From an uncultured Eubacteriales bacterium (GTDB lineage: Bacteria; Bacillota; Clostridia; Christensenellales; Aristaeellaceae), in NCBI GenBank assembly GCA_902764285.1, contig CACWVN010000002.1:1-59883 (forward strand): DNA of 59,883 bases. Reading direction: 5' to 3'. The position numbers were made by a program, and so were the translations under genes. Shown piece after piece: positions 53,171-59,883 of this stretch. The notes under the pieces were generated by a model. The model saw only the letters and a list, made by a program, of their open reading frames with translations, ran no database searches and was not told the origin of the DNA. The first letter of the stretch is position 1, and every line of letters starts with the position of its first letter.

Positions 53171-54139
53171 ATGTCTACGCGAGAAGAAGTGTTGCGGGCG
53201 TTGATGGCGCAGGGGGAATCCATTTCCGGCGAACGGCTGGCCCGGAAGCTGGGCATCAGCCGCAATTCCGTATGGAAGGCCATCCAGCATCTCCGCGCCG
53301 AGGATTATCAGATCGAAGCCGTTACCAACCGGGGTTACCGGCTGGTTTCCACGCCCAACCGGATTTCAAAGCCTCAGATCCAGCGCTGGCTGAAGGCCGA
53401 GACCATCGGCGCGCGCATGGAGATCCACGACCGGCTGGATTCTACCAACACCCGCGCCAAGGCGCTCGCGGCGAAGGGCGCGCCCCACGGATATCTGGTG
53501 ATCGCCGAATCCCAGTCCGGCGGGCGGGGCAGGTTTGGCCGGCCGTTCTTTTCGCCCGAGCATTCCGGCGTGTACATCACCTATATCCTGCGGCCGGAGC
53601 TGGCCGCGGAGCGCGCGGTGATGATCACTTCCATGGCCGCGGTGGCCGTCGCGCGGGCCATCGAAGCCGTGGCGGACGTGGACGTGCAGATCAAGTGGGT
53701 AAACGACCTGTATATCAACGGACGGAAGGTCTGCGGCATCCTCTGCGAGGCCAGCATGGACTTTGAAAGCGGCCAGCTGGAATACGCGGTGCTGGGCATC
53801 GGCGTGAACGTCGTATCCATGCGCTTTCCCGATGAACTGGCAGATATCGCCACCTCCGTCGAAAACGAGTGCGGCGCGCCGGTTTCCCGCAGCCGGCTGA
53901 TTGCCGAGATCTCGAATCAGCTGGAAGCGCTCTACGGCCAGCTGGAAACCGGGGAATTCATGGCGGAAAACCGCAGCCGATCCAACGTGATCGGGCGGGA
54001 TGTGACCGTCATCCGCGGCGGCGCGCTGATCCAGGCGCACGCGATGGACATCGACGAACACGGCAGGCTGGTCATCCGCACCGAACGCGGAATCGAACGC
54101 CTCGGATCCGGGGAAGTCAGCCTGAAAATCAAGGCATAA
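53171..54139 (+). CDS. birA: Biotin-protein ligase and biotin repressor BirA
   Basis: A 322-residue bifunctional BirA. The N-terminal winged HTH (ISGERLARKLGISRNSVWKAI, residues about 15-60) shows the repressor form. The ligase core has SQSGGRGRFGRPFFS for biotinyl-AMP, IKWVNDLYINGRKVCGILCEA and GIGVNV. It loads biotin on carboxylases and represses biotin genes. ATG 53171 has GGAGG at 53159-53163; the 12-codon extension is within the promoter region. It is followed by bioY. Confidence 0.95.
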   Translation: MSTREEVLRALMAQGESISGERLARKLGISRNSVWKAIQHLRAEDYQIEAVTNRGYRLVSTPNRISKPQIQRWLKAETIGARMEIHDRLDSTNTRAKALAAKGAPHGYLVIAESQSGGRGRFGRPFFSPEHSGVYITYILRPELAAERAVMITSMAAVAVARAIEAVADVDVQIKWVNDLYINGRKVCGILCEASMDFESGQLEYAVLGIGVNVVSMRFPDELADIATSVENECGAPVSRSRLIAEISNQLEALYGQLETGEFMAENRSRSNVIGRDVTVIRGGALIQAHAMDIDEHGRLVIRTERGIERLGSGEVSLKIKA

Positions 54140-54149
54140 CAAGGTGCAT

Positions 54150-54683
54150 ATGAAGACAAGAGACATGGTTACCACGGCGCTGATGACGGCGCTGCTGTGC
54201 GTGTTGGCGCCGAACGTCATCCCCATGGCGCCGATACCGCTGTCGTTGGCGACGTTCGCGGTTTATCTCGCCGGCGCCGTACTGGGCGCGAAGCGGGGAA
54301 CCGCCGTCGTAGCGCTGTATCTGCTGATCGGCCTGATCGGCGTTCCCGTCTTTTCCGGGTACACCGGCGGCTTCCAGAAGCTGTTCGGCCCGACCGGCGG
54401 ATACCTGATCGGCTATCTGCTCTGCGCGTGGATCACGGGGCTGGGCGTGAAACCGGGGGAAACCGCTTCCGTGCGGAAATGGCCGCTGCCTGTAATGATG
54501 GCGCTGGGCACGATCGCGCTTTACGCTCTGGGCACGGTTTGGTTTATGATCCAGAGCGGGAACGCGCTGTGGCCTTCGCTGACGATGTGCGTGCTGCCGT
54601 TCCTTCCCGGCGACGCGGCCAAGATCGCCGCGGCTTCGCTGCTGGCCTGGCCGCTGCGAAAGGCATTGTACAGCAGCAGATGA
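54150..54683 (+). CDS. bioY: Biotin transporter substrate-binding protein BioY
   Basis: A 177-residue S-component of an ECF biotin transporter with six hydrophobic segments. IPLSLATFAVYLAGAVLGAKRG and VFSGYTGGFQKLFGPTGGYLIGY are BioY hallmarks, the latter lining the biotin site. AAGGTG precedes ATG 54150. It is coupled to birA, so uptake and use of biotin are co-regulated. EcfAAT is not present here. Confidence 0.95.
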   Translation: MKTRDMVTTALMTALLCVLAPNVIPMAPIPLSLATFAVYLAGAVLGAKRGTAVVALYLLIGLIGVPVFSGYTGGFQKLFGPTGGYLIGYLLCAWITGLGVKPGETASVRKWPLPVMMALGTIALYALGTVWFMIQSGNALWPSLTMCVLPFLPGDAAKIAAASLLAWPLRKALYSSR

Positions 54684-54741
54684 CTGTCGGCACGCTCCTG
54701 CGAAAGCCGACGCCCTCTGGCGGTTTTCCATGAAGAAACGA

Positions 54742-54783
54742 CAAAAGAGAACGCTCCGCGGCGTCGCGGAGCGTTCTCTTTAC
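54742..54783. terminator. Bidirectional terminator
   Basis: AAGAGAACGCTCCGCG-gcgt-CGCGGAGCGTTCTCTT: perfect 16-bp stem between the convergent bioY and hemolysin-III genes; AAAA and TTTAC at the two sides. It overlaps the last codon of the minus-strand gene. Confidence 0.85.
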
Positions 54784-55454
54784 AGTACAAACAGTATTAT
54801 ACACAGAAAGTGAAGAAGCGTGCCCAGCACGGTCATCCCGTGAAACGCGGAATGGGCGTACCGGCGGCTTCGGCCCAGCAGGTACAGCACCGCGCCCGCG
54901 GTATAGGCCAGCCCGCCGGCAAGCAGCAGCCAGAACCCGCCCGGGCCGATCAGCCGGTACACCAGATCGATGCGAACGACGATGGCCCAGCCCATCAACA
55001 GATAACAGATCATGGAAAACTTATCGTATTTCTTCAAATCCACCGCGTTCAGCGAGATTCCCAACGCCGCAAGCGCCCAGATCGCGCCGAACAGCGCCCA
55101 GCCCAGCAGGGGATTATACGCCCGGATGGGGCACAGGGCGATGGGCATATAGGTGCCCGCGATCAGCAGAAAGATGCTGCAATGATCCAGCACCTGCATG
55201 ACGCGCTTGCCGAACACCGCCGCGTGCAGCCCGTGATAGACGCTGGAGATGGTGTATACCAGCAGTACGCAGAATCCGAAGACGCAGCCGCTGATCACCG
55301 CGTAGGCGCTGTGATGCTGCGCGCCGACGATGGGGCACAGCACCAGCGCCAGCAGGCCCAGCGCGCCGCCCACGATATGCGTCACCATGTTGCAGATTTC
55401 CTCGCCGCGGGTATAATCCGGCATAGTTCGCTCGGCCAGGGGCGTTCGCTTCAT
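54780..55454 (-). CDS. Hemolysin III family membrane protein
   Basis: A 224-residue seven-TM protein of the HlyIII/YqfA/PAQR superfamily. EEICNMVTHIVGGALGLLAL, SVYHGL and DHCSIFLLIAGTYMPI and the C-terminal SAFHGMTVLGTLLHF carry the Ser/His/Asp zinc-binding residues. Role in bacteria is unclear; most are not haemolysins. Confidence 0.92.
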   Translation of the reverse strand: MKRTPLAERTMPDYTRGEEICNMVTHIVGGALGLLALVLCPIVGAQHHSAYAVISGCVFGFCVLLVYTISSVYHGLHAAVFGKRVMQVLDHCSIFLLIAGTYMPIALCPIRAYNPLLGWALFGAIWALAALGISLNAVDLKKYDKFSMICYLLMGWAIVVRIDLVYRLIGPGGFWLLLAGGLAYTAGAVLYLLGRSRRYAHSAFHGMTVLGTLLHFLCIILFVL

Positions 55455-55514
55455 GAAATCACCTCGTCGAATACAAATTAATAATAAATACTCTGTAATC
55501 TGGTTTTCAATACT

Positions 55515-55543
55515 ATATTATATCCGAACAGGCGTATTGTCAA
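55515..55543 (-). promoter_or_regulatory. Promoter of the hemolysin-III family gene
   Basis: TTGACA (55543-55538), 17 bp, TAATAT (55520-55515), minus strand; TATAAT sits at 15-bp spacing. The rest of 55455-55640 holds nothing else I can support. Confidence 0.6.
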
Positions 55544-55637
55544 CAGCCGTTAATGAGATTTTACGCTTTAGCCAAATGATTGTCGGCGCGTTACTGCGGA
55601 ACCGCCGACCCGGAAAACATTCCGTATTCCGGATCAT

Positions 55638-55678
55638 GTACAACACAATAAAAAACCGCCCGGGGATATCGGGCGGGA
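55638..55678 (-). terminator. Terminator of the secreted protein gene
   Basis: CCGCCCgatatccccGGGCGG with TTTTTTATTG on the minus strand, about 20 bp past the stop of the 55697 gene. Confidence 0.85.
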
Positions 55679-55696
55679 AGAACGCGATTCTGATCA

Positions 55697-56368
55697 TTAT
55701 ACCCTGCGCAGATCCGAGGGCGCTTCGGTCGGCAGCGGTTCGGAATGGCGCTCCGTAGAATCACCGGCCATGGTAAATTTGAATGTGGCGTTTTCGATCT
55801 CCATCGTACCCAGGACGGAGCCGGAGGACAGATCCAGCGCGACCAGCTGCGCGGAGAGCGTGCCGCCAAAGTCCGATCCATTCGCGAAATCAAAGCTCAT
55901 GGAGAAACCGGATCCTTCCGGATAGAGGCGCCGGTTCATCACGCCGGAGACGTAATAGCGCTCCGAGGTGGAATCGGATACGATCAGCACGACGGAGCAT
56001 TCCTTGTCGTTCTGTATGGAATAATCGGCGTCGACACGGCTGTCAGGCTGAACATCCTCCGGGAAGATCAGATACAGCTCGTAAAGCGCGCCTTTTTCAC
56101 CTTCGTATTCAAAGAAGGACGCCTGGACCATGCCGTCCTTGATGGACGAATACTCGGGGGAAGGGTCAAAAGCCAGCGTATGCGGCGTTCCGTCGATGAC
56201 GACTTCAATATTCTGCGAAAACTCCGTGTTCGGCGCTTCCAGATCGCCGTCGTTCCGGTCCTCAAAGGGATCGTCTGCAAAGGGAAAATCGGTATAGTCG
56301 TCCGCCGACGCGCAGAGTGGCAGGGCAAATATCAGCGCGCAAAACGCGAATAAAAGCATTCTCTTCAT
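55697..56368 (-). CDS. Secreted protein of unknown function
   Basis: A 223-residue protein with a signal peptide (RMLLFAFCALIFALPLCASA, cleavage near residue 22). The mature part is acidic and appears to be a beta-rich lipocalin-like or jelly-roll domain; it has no cysteines, and motifs such as EYEGEKGALYELYLIF and GSGFSMSFDFANGSDFGGTL are not recognised. ATG 56368 has GAGGAG at a good distance; the 19-codon extension has none. Monocistronic. Confidence 0.75.
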   Translation of the reverse strand: MKRMLLFAFCALIFALPLCASADDYTDFPFADDPFEDRNDGDLEAPNTEFSQNIEVVIDGTPHTLAFDPSPEYSSIKDGMVQASFFEYEGEKGALYELYLIFPEDVQPDSRVDADYSIQNDKECSVVLIVSDSTSERYYVSGVMNRRLYPEGSGFSMSFDFANGSDFGGTLSAQLVALDLSSGSVLGTMEIENATFKFTMAGDSTERHSEPLPTEAPSDLRRV

Positions 56369-56425
56369 GAAGCAAACTCCTCGAACGGCGCGCGGCCGTG
56401 TCCGTATATATGATTGCATATTCAA

Positions 56426-56673
56426 TCTATGTTATTTTATATCCTGCGCGTCCGGATGTCAAGCGGAAGCCGTCAAAAGCTTGATTTTGAGCGACCCGCG
56501 TGGTAAAATTACTTTCACCGGATTGCAAAAGGCAGAACGGTTGTCGCCGGGTCCCCGCGGAACCAGGCGCGGCGCTTCAATCCGCAGGATTGGACCGTCC
56601 GCGGCTCGCTTCGCTGGCAGAAAAGCCCACTTGTTTTTCGCTTCATCGATCCGAAAACAATCCGTTTTGCCGA
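56426..56673. other. Intergenic region without recognisable feature
   Basis: About 250 bp between the secreted protein leader and the tRNA terminator. Open frames here are short and have no ribosome-binding site. AT-rich at 56405-56450, likely the promoter area of the secreted protein gene. Confidence 0.5.
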
Positions 56674-56706
56674 TCAAAAAAGAGCGCCTTCTGACGCTCA
56701 AAAAAA
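56674..56706 (-). terminator. Terminator of the tRNA cluster
   Basis: GAGCG-tcagaagg-CGCTC stem with A7 and T6 runs on both sides, immediately 3' of tRNA-Lys. Confidence 0.85.
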
Positions 56707-56782
56707 TGGTGACCCATCGGGGATTCGAACCCCGGACACCCTGATTAAAAGTCAGGTGCTCTACCGACTGAGCTAATGGGTC
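56707..56782 (-). tRNA. tRNA-Lys (anticodon TTT)
   Basis: 76 nt with encoded CCA. Acceptor GACCCAT/ATGGGTC; anticodon loop CTTTTAA in stem CCTGA/TCAGG; T loop TTCGAAT. Confidence 0.96.
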
Positions 56783-56786
56783 GCGC

Positions 56787-56861
56787 TGGCTGGGGCGGCA
56801 GGGGTCGAACCTGCGAATGCGGGAGTCAAAGTCCCGTGCCTTACCGCTTGGCTACGCCCCA
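56787..56861 (-). tRNA. tRNA-Gln (anticodon TTG)
   Basis: 75 nt with encoded CCA. It starts with U1 paired to A72 and G73 (TGGGGCG ... CCCCAG-CCA), the classic glutamine pattern; anticodon loop CTTTGAC. Confidence 0.95.
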
Positions 56862-56888
56862 TTACAGAGCCGCACCAATCCGAAAAAA

Positions 56889-56966
56889 TGGGGTGGGTAG
56901 TGGGGCTCGAACCCACGACCTCCAGGGCCACAACCTGGCACTCTGACCAACTGAGCTATACCCACC
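56889..56966 (-). tRNA. tRNA-His (anticodon GTG)
   Basis: 78 nt with encoded CCA and the extra G(-1) opposite C73 characteristic of tRNA-His; anticodon loop TTGTGGC in stem CCAGG/CCTGG. Confidence 0.96.
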
Positions 56967-56972
56967 ATAAAA

Positions 56973-57049
<77 letters not shown>

Positions 57050-57094
57050 AACCTCAGACGCAAGCAGGAGAACCATTCCCGCCGACATTTAAGT

Positions 57095-57123
57095 ATTATA
57101 TCATCTCCGGCTGCTTTTGTCTA
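57095..57123 (-). promoter_or_regulatory. Promoter of the tRNA cluster
   Basis: TAGACA (57123-57118), 17 bp, TATAAT (57100-57095), minus strand. Confidence 0.75.
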
Positions 57124-57164
57124 TACCCGGCGGCGGGAATAAACCAATTTTTTACCTGCTGAAT

Positions 57165-57220
57165 CAGAAAAAACGCGGCAAATGCGCGGTGTTCATAAAA
57201 CAGTATGAGCACCGCGCATT
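57165..57220 (-). terminator. Terminator of the metallophosphatase gene
   Basis: AATGCGCGGTG.TCATA ... TATGA.CACCGCGCATT: 16-bp stem with one mismatch; TGCCGCGTTTTTTC follows on the minus strand. Confidence 0.8.
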
Positions 57221-57294
57221 AGGCATCTGTCAGGCAGGATTGGTTATCATTAATCTCAAATGGAGAGTATTGCTTTGGTCGCTAGGTAAAGTGA

Positions 57295-57996
57295 CTACAC
57301 ATAGAAAGGTTGCAGATCGTCAAGGCGTAACAGCATCGGCGGATAGCCGCTACCGGCGCCGGTATCGATGTCGATCCAGGAGGGCGTTTGGAACATGCGG
57401 GTCGGCGTGCCATAGAAGGCCGTTGGGGTGTGGCCGAGGATGGTCATGACGTCATAGAAGTATTGCTCATCGGGCGCCGGTCTGTGCCAGATCAGATCGT
57501 GCGCCTCGTAATCGGACAGCGGCTTGTCCTTTTTGAAATGGCCAAGGCCCGAATGGACGAGCAGGAAATCACGGCCGCCGGCGGTCGCCGTGTCGTAGAG
57601 CGGCGCATCTTTCAAATAGTCCAGCAGATCGAAGAGTGCCTCCGGATCGCGCTTGCGCAGGGCGTGGAGTGCGTTCAGCGTGGGCTCCGCGCCATTTTGC
57701 ATCCAGTTCATCATCAGGCTGATCTGATCTAGGTCCAGCCCGCTCACCAGATCATCGGTGATCTCCTGAAACAGGAAATCACAGGACAGCAGCATGGCCT
57801 CGTGGTTGCCGAGGAGCAGCTGCACGTTGGGCTGGAGCATCATCCATTCAAGCATGGCGATGCCGCCGTCGCCGTTCCGGTCGACGACATCGCCCAGCAC
57901 GAACAGGAAATCCGCGTCGCTGAAATGGGCCTTGTCCAGCAGGTGCAGGAAATCAGGCAGTGGGTAGCCGTGGAGGTCGGAGGTGGTGTAGATCAT
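57295..57996 (-). CDS. Serine/threonine-phosphatase-like metallophosphoesterase
   Basis: A 233-residue PPP-type phosphatase: TTSDLHGYPLPDF, VLGDVVDRNGDGG, LLLGNHEAMLL, LVHSGLGHFKKD and ILGHTPTAFYGTP. It resembles PrpA/ApaH-like enzymes that act on phosphoproteins or dinucleoside polyphosphates. It lies 22 bp past the nuclease gene and may be its operon partner. Confidence 0.88.
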   Translation of the reverse strand: MIYTTSDLHGYPLPDFLHLLDKAHFSDADFLFVLGDVVDRNGDGGIAMLEWMMLQPNVQLLLGNHEAMLLSCDFLFQEITDDLVSGLDLDQISLMMNWMQNGAEPTLNALHALRKRDPEALFDLLDYLKDAPLYDTATAGGRDFLLVHSGLGHFKKDKPLSDYEAHDLIWHRPAPDEQYFYDVMTILGHTPTAFYGTPTRMFQTPSWIDIDTGAGSGYPPMLLRLDDLQPFYV

Positions 57997-58018
57997 AGGT
58001 TGGCCCCGCAGCAGGTAT

Positions 58019-59179
58019 TCATGAAATCCCCTCTTTTTCCAGATATTGGCAGAACGCTGTATAGTGGTCGCAGTATCTGAGGATTTCGTCCGTCAGCGAA
58101 CGATGATCCATTTCCGGCATGTCCTTGTCGAACAGCGAATGCACTCCGACAGTCATATAGGTCGCGGCTCGCAGCCGTGACGGTTTGATAAAATGATAGC
58201 AGTTTGGGGTGTATTTTCCCTCTTTGCGTTTCAAAACCCTGTCAAGCAGTTTCTCTGCGATGCTGTTCCGTTCATCGCTTGAAAGTTTCTTTGTTTCTTC
58301 AACAGGTTGAACGCAGAGCTTGACGCAAAACCTGCCCTTTCCCGCGATCCCTTTGTCATCGTTTCTCGCCGTGAATTCCAGTTGCAAATAGACCGAACAC
58401 GCGGCATTGGTGTTTTCCTCTTTGATTCCCCTGCCGGAACTGTAGAGCGCGAGAAAAGTTCCGGAGGGATTGTTGACGTAGTCCCATGCCATGCGCTCTC
58501 CGCAGCGCTCTGCGAGATCTGACCTTATCGACTCAAAGTATTTCTCGATCTGTGGTTCGCGCCAAGTTGCAGGAGATGATTCTGTATATTGTTCTGCCGC
58601 CTTCTTATCACTGTAAAGCTTTTCAAAGTACGACATGAAGATTTCACTCTTTTTCTCGGCATTCGACATTCTGTTTTTGTAGGACTCGAGGACAGACAGA
58701 ATATCCGGGCGAAGCATGAGCGCGTAGTTTGACTGCTTTACTCCGATCAAATCGCCCTGGAGACTGGATTTGTAATATACGCCCAGCACATGTGCCGCAT
58801 CCGGCTCTGAGCCCGGGAAATCCTTCCGAAGGAATTCCGGAAGCGCTTTCATATATCGAATCAGCTGGTCGTCATGTTCGTTTGTCCAGGTCTTATCCTC
58901 TATGATCAGATGGTATGCTTCGCCTTTATTTGATACAAAACAAACCACGACATCCATATGATGGTATTGCTTGAGGATTCTCGTGACGATGGTGGGAATG
59001 ACCCGCTGTTCATCGTCGCGGCGGCACATGCGCTCCAGCATAGCTAAGGCACAGTCATGAAGGATCGGATCGGAATCGCATCCATCCTCCATCGCATACG
59101 ACAACAGCCAGCAAAGAAACGCATCCTGTGAAAGCTCAGAAGTAGCATACTTAAACAAATTGTGATCCATGTTGACCAT
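58019..59179 (-). CDS. PD-(D/E)XK nuclease superfamily protein
   Basis: A 386-residue protein. An N-terminal Asp/Leu-rich patch (SELSQDAFLCWLLSYA) and HHMDVVVCFVSNKGEAYHLI-IEDKTW provide the D...ExK metal site, then DDQLIRYMKAL; this matches the PDDEXK_4 group. The C-terminal two thirds is unassigned. GGAGG at 59192-59188 is 8 bases before ATG 59179; GTG 59185 would overlap the WYL stop. Wobble positions are AT-richer than in its neighbours, so horizontal transfer is possible. Could be a restriction or defence nuclease; not shown. Confidence 0.78.
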   Translation of the reverse strand: MVNMDHNLFKYATSELSQDAFLCWLLSYAMEDGCDSDPILHDCALAMLERMCRRDDEQRVIPTIVTRILKQYHHMDVVVCFVSNKGEAYHLIIEDKTWTNEHDDQLIRYMKALPEFLRKDFPGSEPDAAHVLGVYYKSSLQGDLIGVKQSNYALMLRPDILSVLESYKNRMSNAEKKSEIFMSYFEKLYSDKKAAEQYTESSPATWREPQIEKYFESIRSDLAERCGERMAWDYVNNPSGTFLALYSSGRGIKEENTNAACSVYLQLEFTARNDDKGIAGKGRFCVKLCVQPVEETKKLSSDERNSIAEKLLDRVLKRKEGKYTPNCYHFIKPSRLRAATYMTVGVHSLFDKDMPEMDHRSLTDEILRYCDHYTAFCQYLEKEGIS

Positions 59180-59181
59180 CT

Positions 59182-59883
59182 TCACACCCTCCCCGCATAT
59201 TCCCCAAACATCTTCAGCCAGTACTTCATTGACAATTCGTCGGTCCTGATGATCGCTTCCACGGTGTCGTCGGTCACGTTTTCAAATCGGGTGTCCATGC
59301 CAAACCAGTCCAGGATGTCCGGCACCACGGCGCGGTCGGCGCGCAGGCGCACGAGTTGGGTCTCGCCTGTGAACATGTGGGCGTGTCCGGTGAGGTATTC
59401 CGGCAGGTTCAGGCCGTTTTCAAGGCCGCGCACCCGGCCGGGGTCCTTCGCGGGGAATTCCGTCAGTTTGATCTCCACGATGCGGTCCAGACGGAAGTGG
59501 GTGACCATGTCATACTTGTCCACATTGCAGATCAGGTAATAGCGCCCGCCCGAGAGCACGACGCGGTAGGGGTTGACGTCGTACACCTTCGGCGCGTCGC
59601 CGTCCATGCGCACGTGGATCTGCTTGTCCACGTCGTACAGGCCGTACTGGAAGGTCACGCGACGTCCCCTGTCGATGGCCTCGTGCAGCGTGTCCAGCGT
59701 GTACAAAAACTGCGGGTTGGCCGGGCGGTTCGCGCCGGCGGCGTGCGTGGGCCGGTAGTGCTCGCCGCCGAGGCTCCTGATCTTTTCGATCAGCTCCCGG
59801 CACTGCCGGTAGGGAATGCTGGGATTGTACAGAAGGCTGTCCACCAACAGGTCGAGCTCGGCCTCGCAGAATTCGTGGTCGTA
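59182..59883 (-). CDS. WYL-domain transcriptional regulator (5' end cut by window)
   Basis: The frame is open from the right edge to 59182 (233 codons). The WYL domain is seen as TFQYGLYDVDK, KVYDVNPYRVVLSGGRYYLI and THFRLDRIVEIKL, then a WCX-like C-terminal extension (LVRLRADRAVVPDILDWFGM). The N-terminal HTH lies outside. WYL proteins bind nucleotide-like ligands and often control defence genes. It overlaps or nearly touches the nuclease start, so the two are coupled. Confidence 0.88.
   Translation of the reverse strand, partial: YDHEFCEAELDLLVDSLLYNPSIPYRQCRELIEKIRSLGGEHYRPTHAAGANRPANPQFLYTLDTLHEAIDRGRRVTFQYGLYDVDKQIHVRMDGDAPKVYDVNPYRVVLSGGRYYLICNVDKYDMVTHFRLDRIVEIKLTEFPAKDPGRVRGLENGLNLPEYLTGHAHMFTGETQLVRLRADRAVVPDILDWFGMDTRFENVTDDTVEAIIRTDELSMKYWLKMFGEYAGRV

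Overview
The window is about 60 kb of GC-rich bacterial chromosome, densely packed on both strands. It reads as a strictly anaerobic, endospore-forming member of the Clostridia. The evidence is a sporulation sigma factor (sigG), the germination protease gpr, a SpoIID-type lipoprotein, ferredoxin-linked 2-oxoacid metabolism, the anaerobic cobalamin route, a GlgC/GlgD pair, T-box leaders on aminoacyl-tRNA synthetase genes and several TTG starts. The high GC and gene content suggest a Christensenellales-like gut lineage, but that placement is a guess. I see no phage, insertion sequence, CRISPR array or plasmid feature.

Layout. 1-4.9 kb: a truncated gene fusing an XRE-type HTH, a cupin and an acyl-CoA synthetase lies behind a T-box whose specifier reads as isoleucine. 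It is divergent from a P-loop ATPase and a four-subunit branched-chain-type 2-oxoacid:ferredoxin oxidoreductase. 5-12 kb: a NUDIX gene, then a compact cobalamin operon (cbiF, cbiG, cbiH, a cbiJ-cbiE-cbiT fusion, cbiC, cbiD) covering the ring-contraction-to-cobyrinate steps. 12-20.4 kb: cysS with a Cys T-box, an inositol-phosphatase family gene, exonuclease III, an XpaC-TelA-LemA-TPM envelope operon and a DUF3048 protein. 20.6-28.2 kb: tRNA-Leu, an ECF sigma/anti-sigma/SIMPL operon, a DUF1292 protein, lon, engB and an aspartokinase. 28.3-33.7 kb: a glycogen operon glgC-glgD-glgA followed by a CbbX/SpoVK-type AAA+ ATPase. 34-41.9 kb: SpoIID-like lipoprotein, MATE pump, hisS-aspS with a T-box, an AlaX-type editing protein and a HAD hydrolase. 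42-48.7 kb: NUDIX, sigG, DUF1846, gpr, rpsT and a VanW protein. 48.8-56.4 kb: a small membrane protein, two UDG-superfamily genes, a zinc-ribbon protein, a metallophosphoesterase, a lipid kinase, queH, birA-bioY, a hemolysin-III family protein and a secreted protein. 56.7-59.9 kb: a four-tRNA cluster (Arg-His-Gln-Lys), then a set transcribed WYL regulator, PD-(D/E)XK nuclease, metallophosphatase, cut by the right edge.

How the parts work together. The most interesting reading is at the left edge. A leader that appears to sense uncharged tRNA-Ile controls an acyl-CoA synthetase, while the divergent operon encodes an oxidoreductase of the type that interconverts branched-chain acyl-CoAs and 2-oxoacids. 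Together they could build isoleucine from 2-methylbutyrate by reductive carboxylation. Other items worth a second look are the histone-H1-like tail on glycogen synthase, the hairpin that buries the sigG ribosome-binding site, the GACAC specifier of the hisS-aspS T-box, the UDG pair in which one copy lacks the iron-sulfur cysteines, and the WYL/nuclease/phosphatase set.
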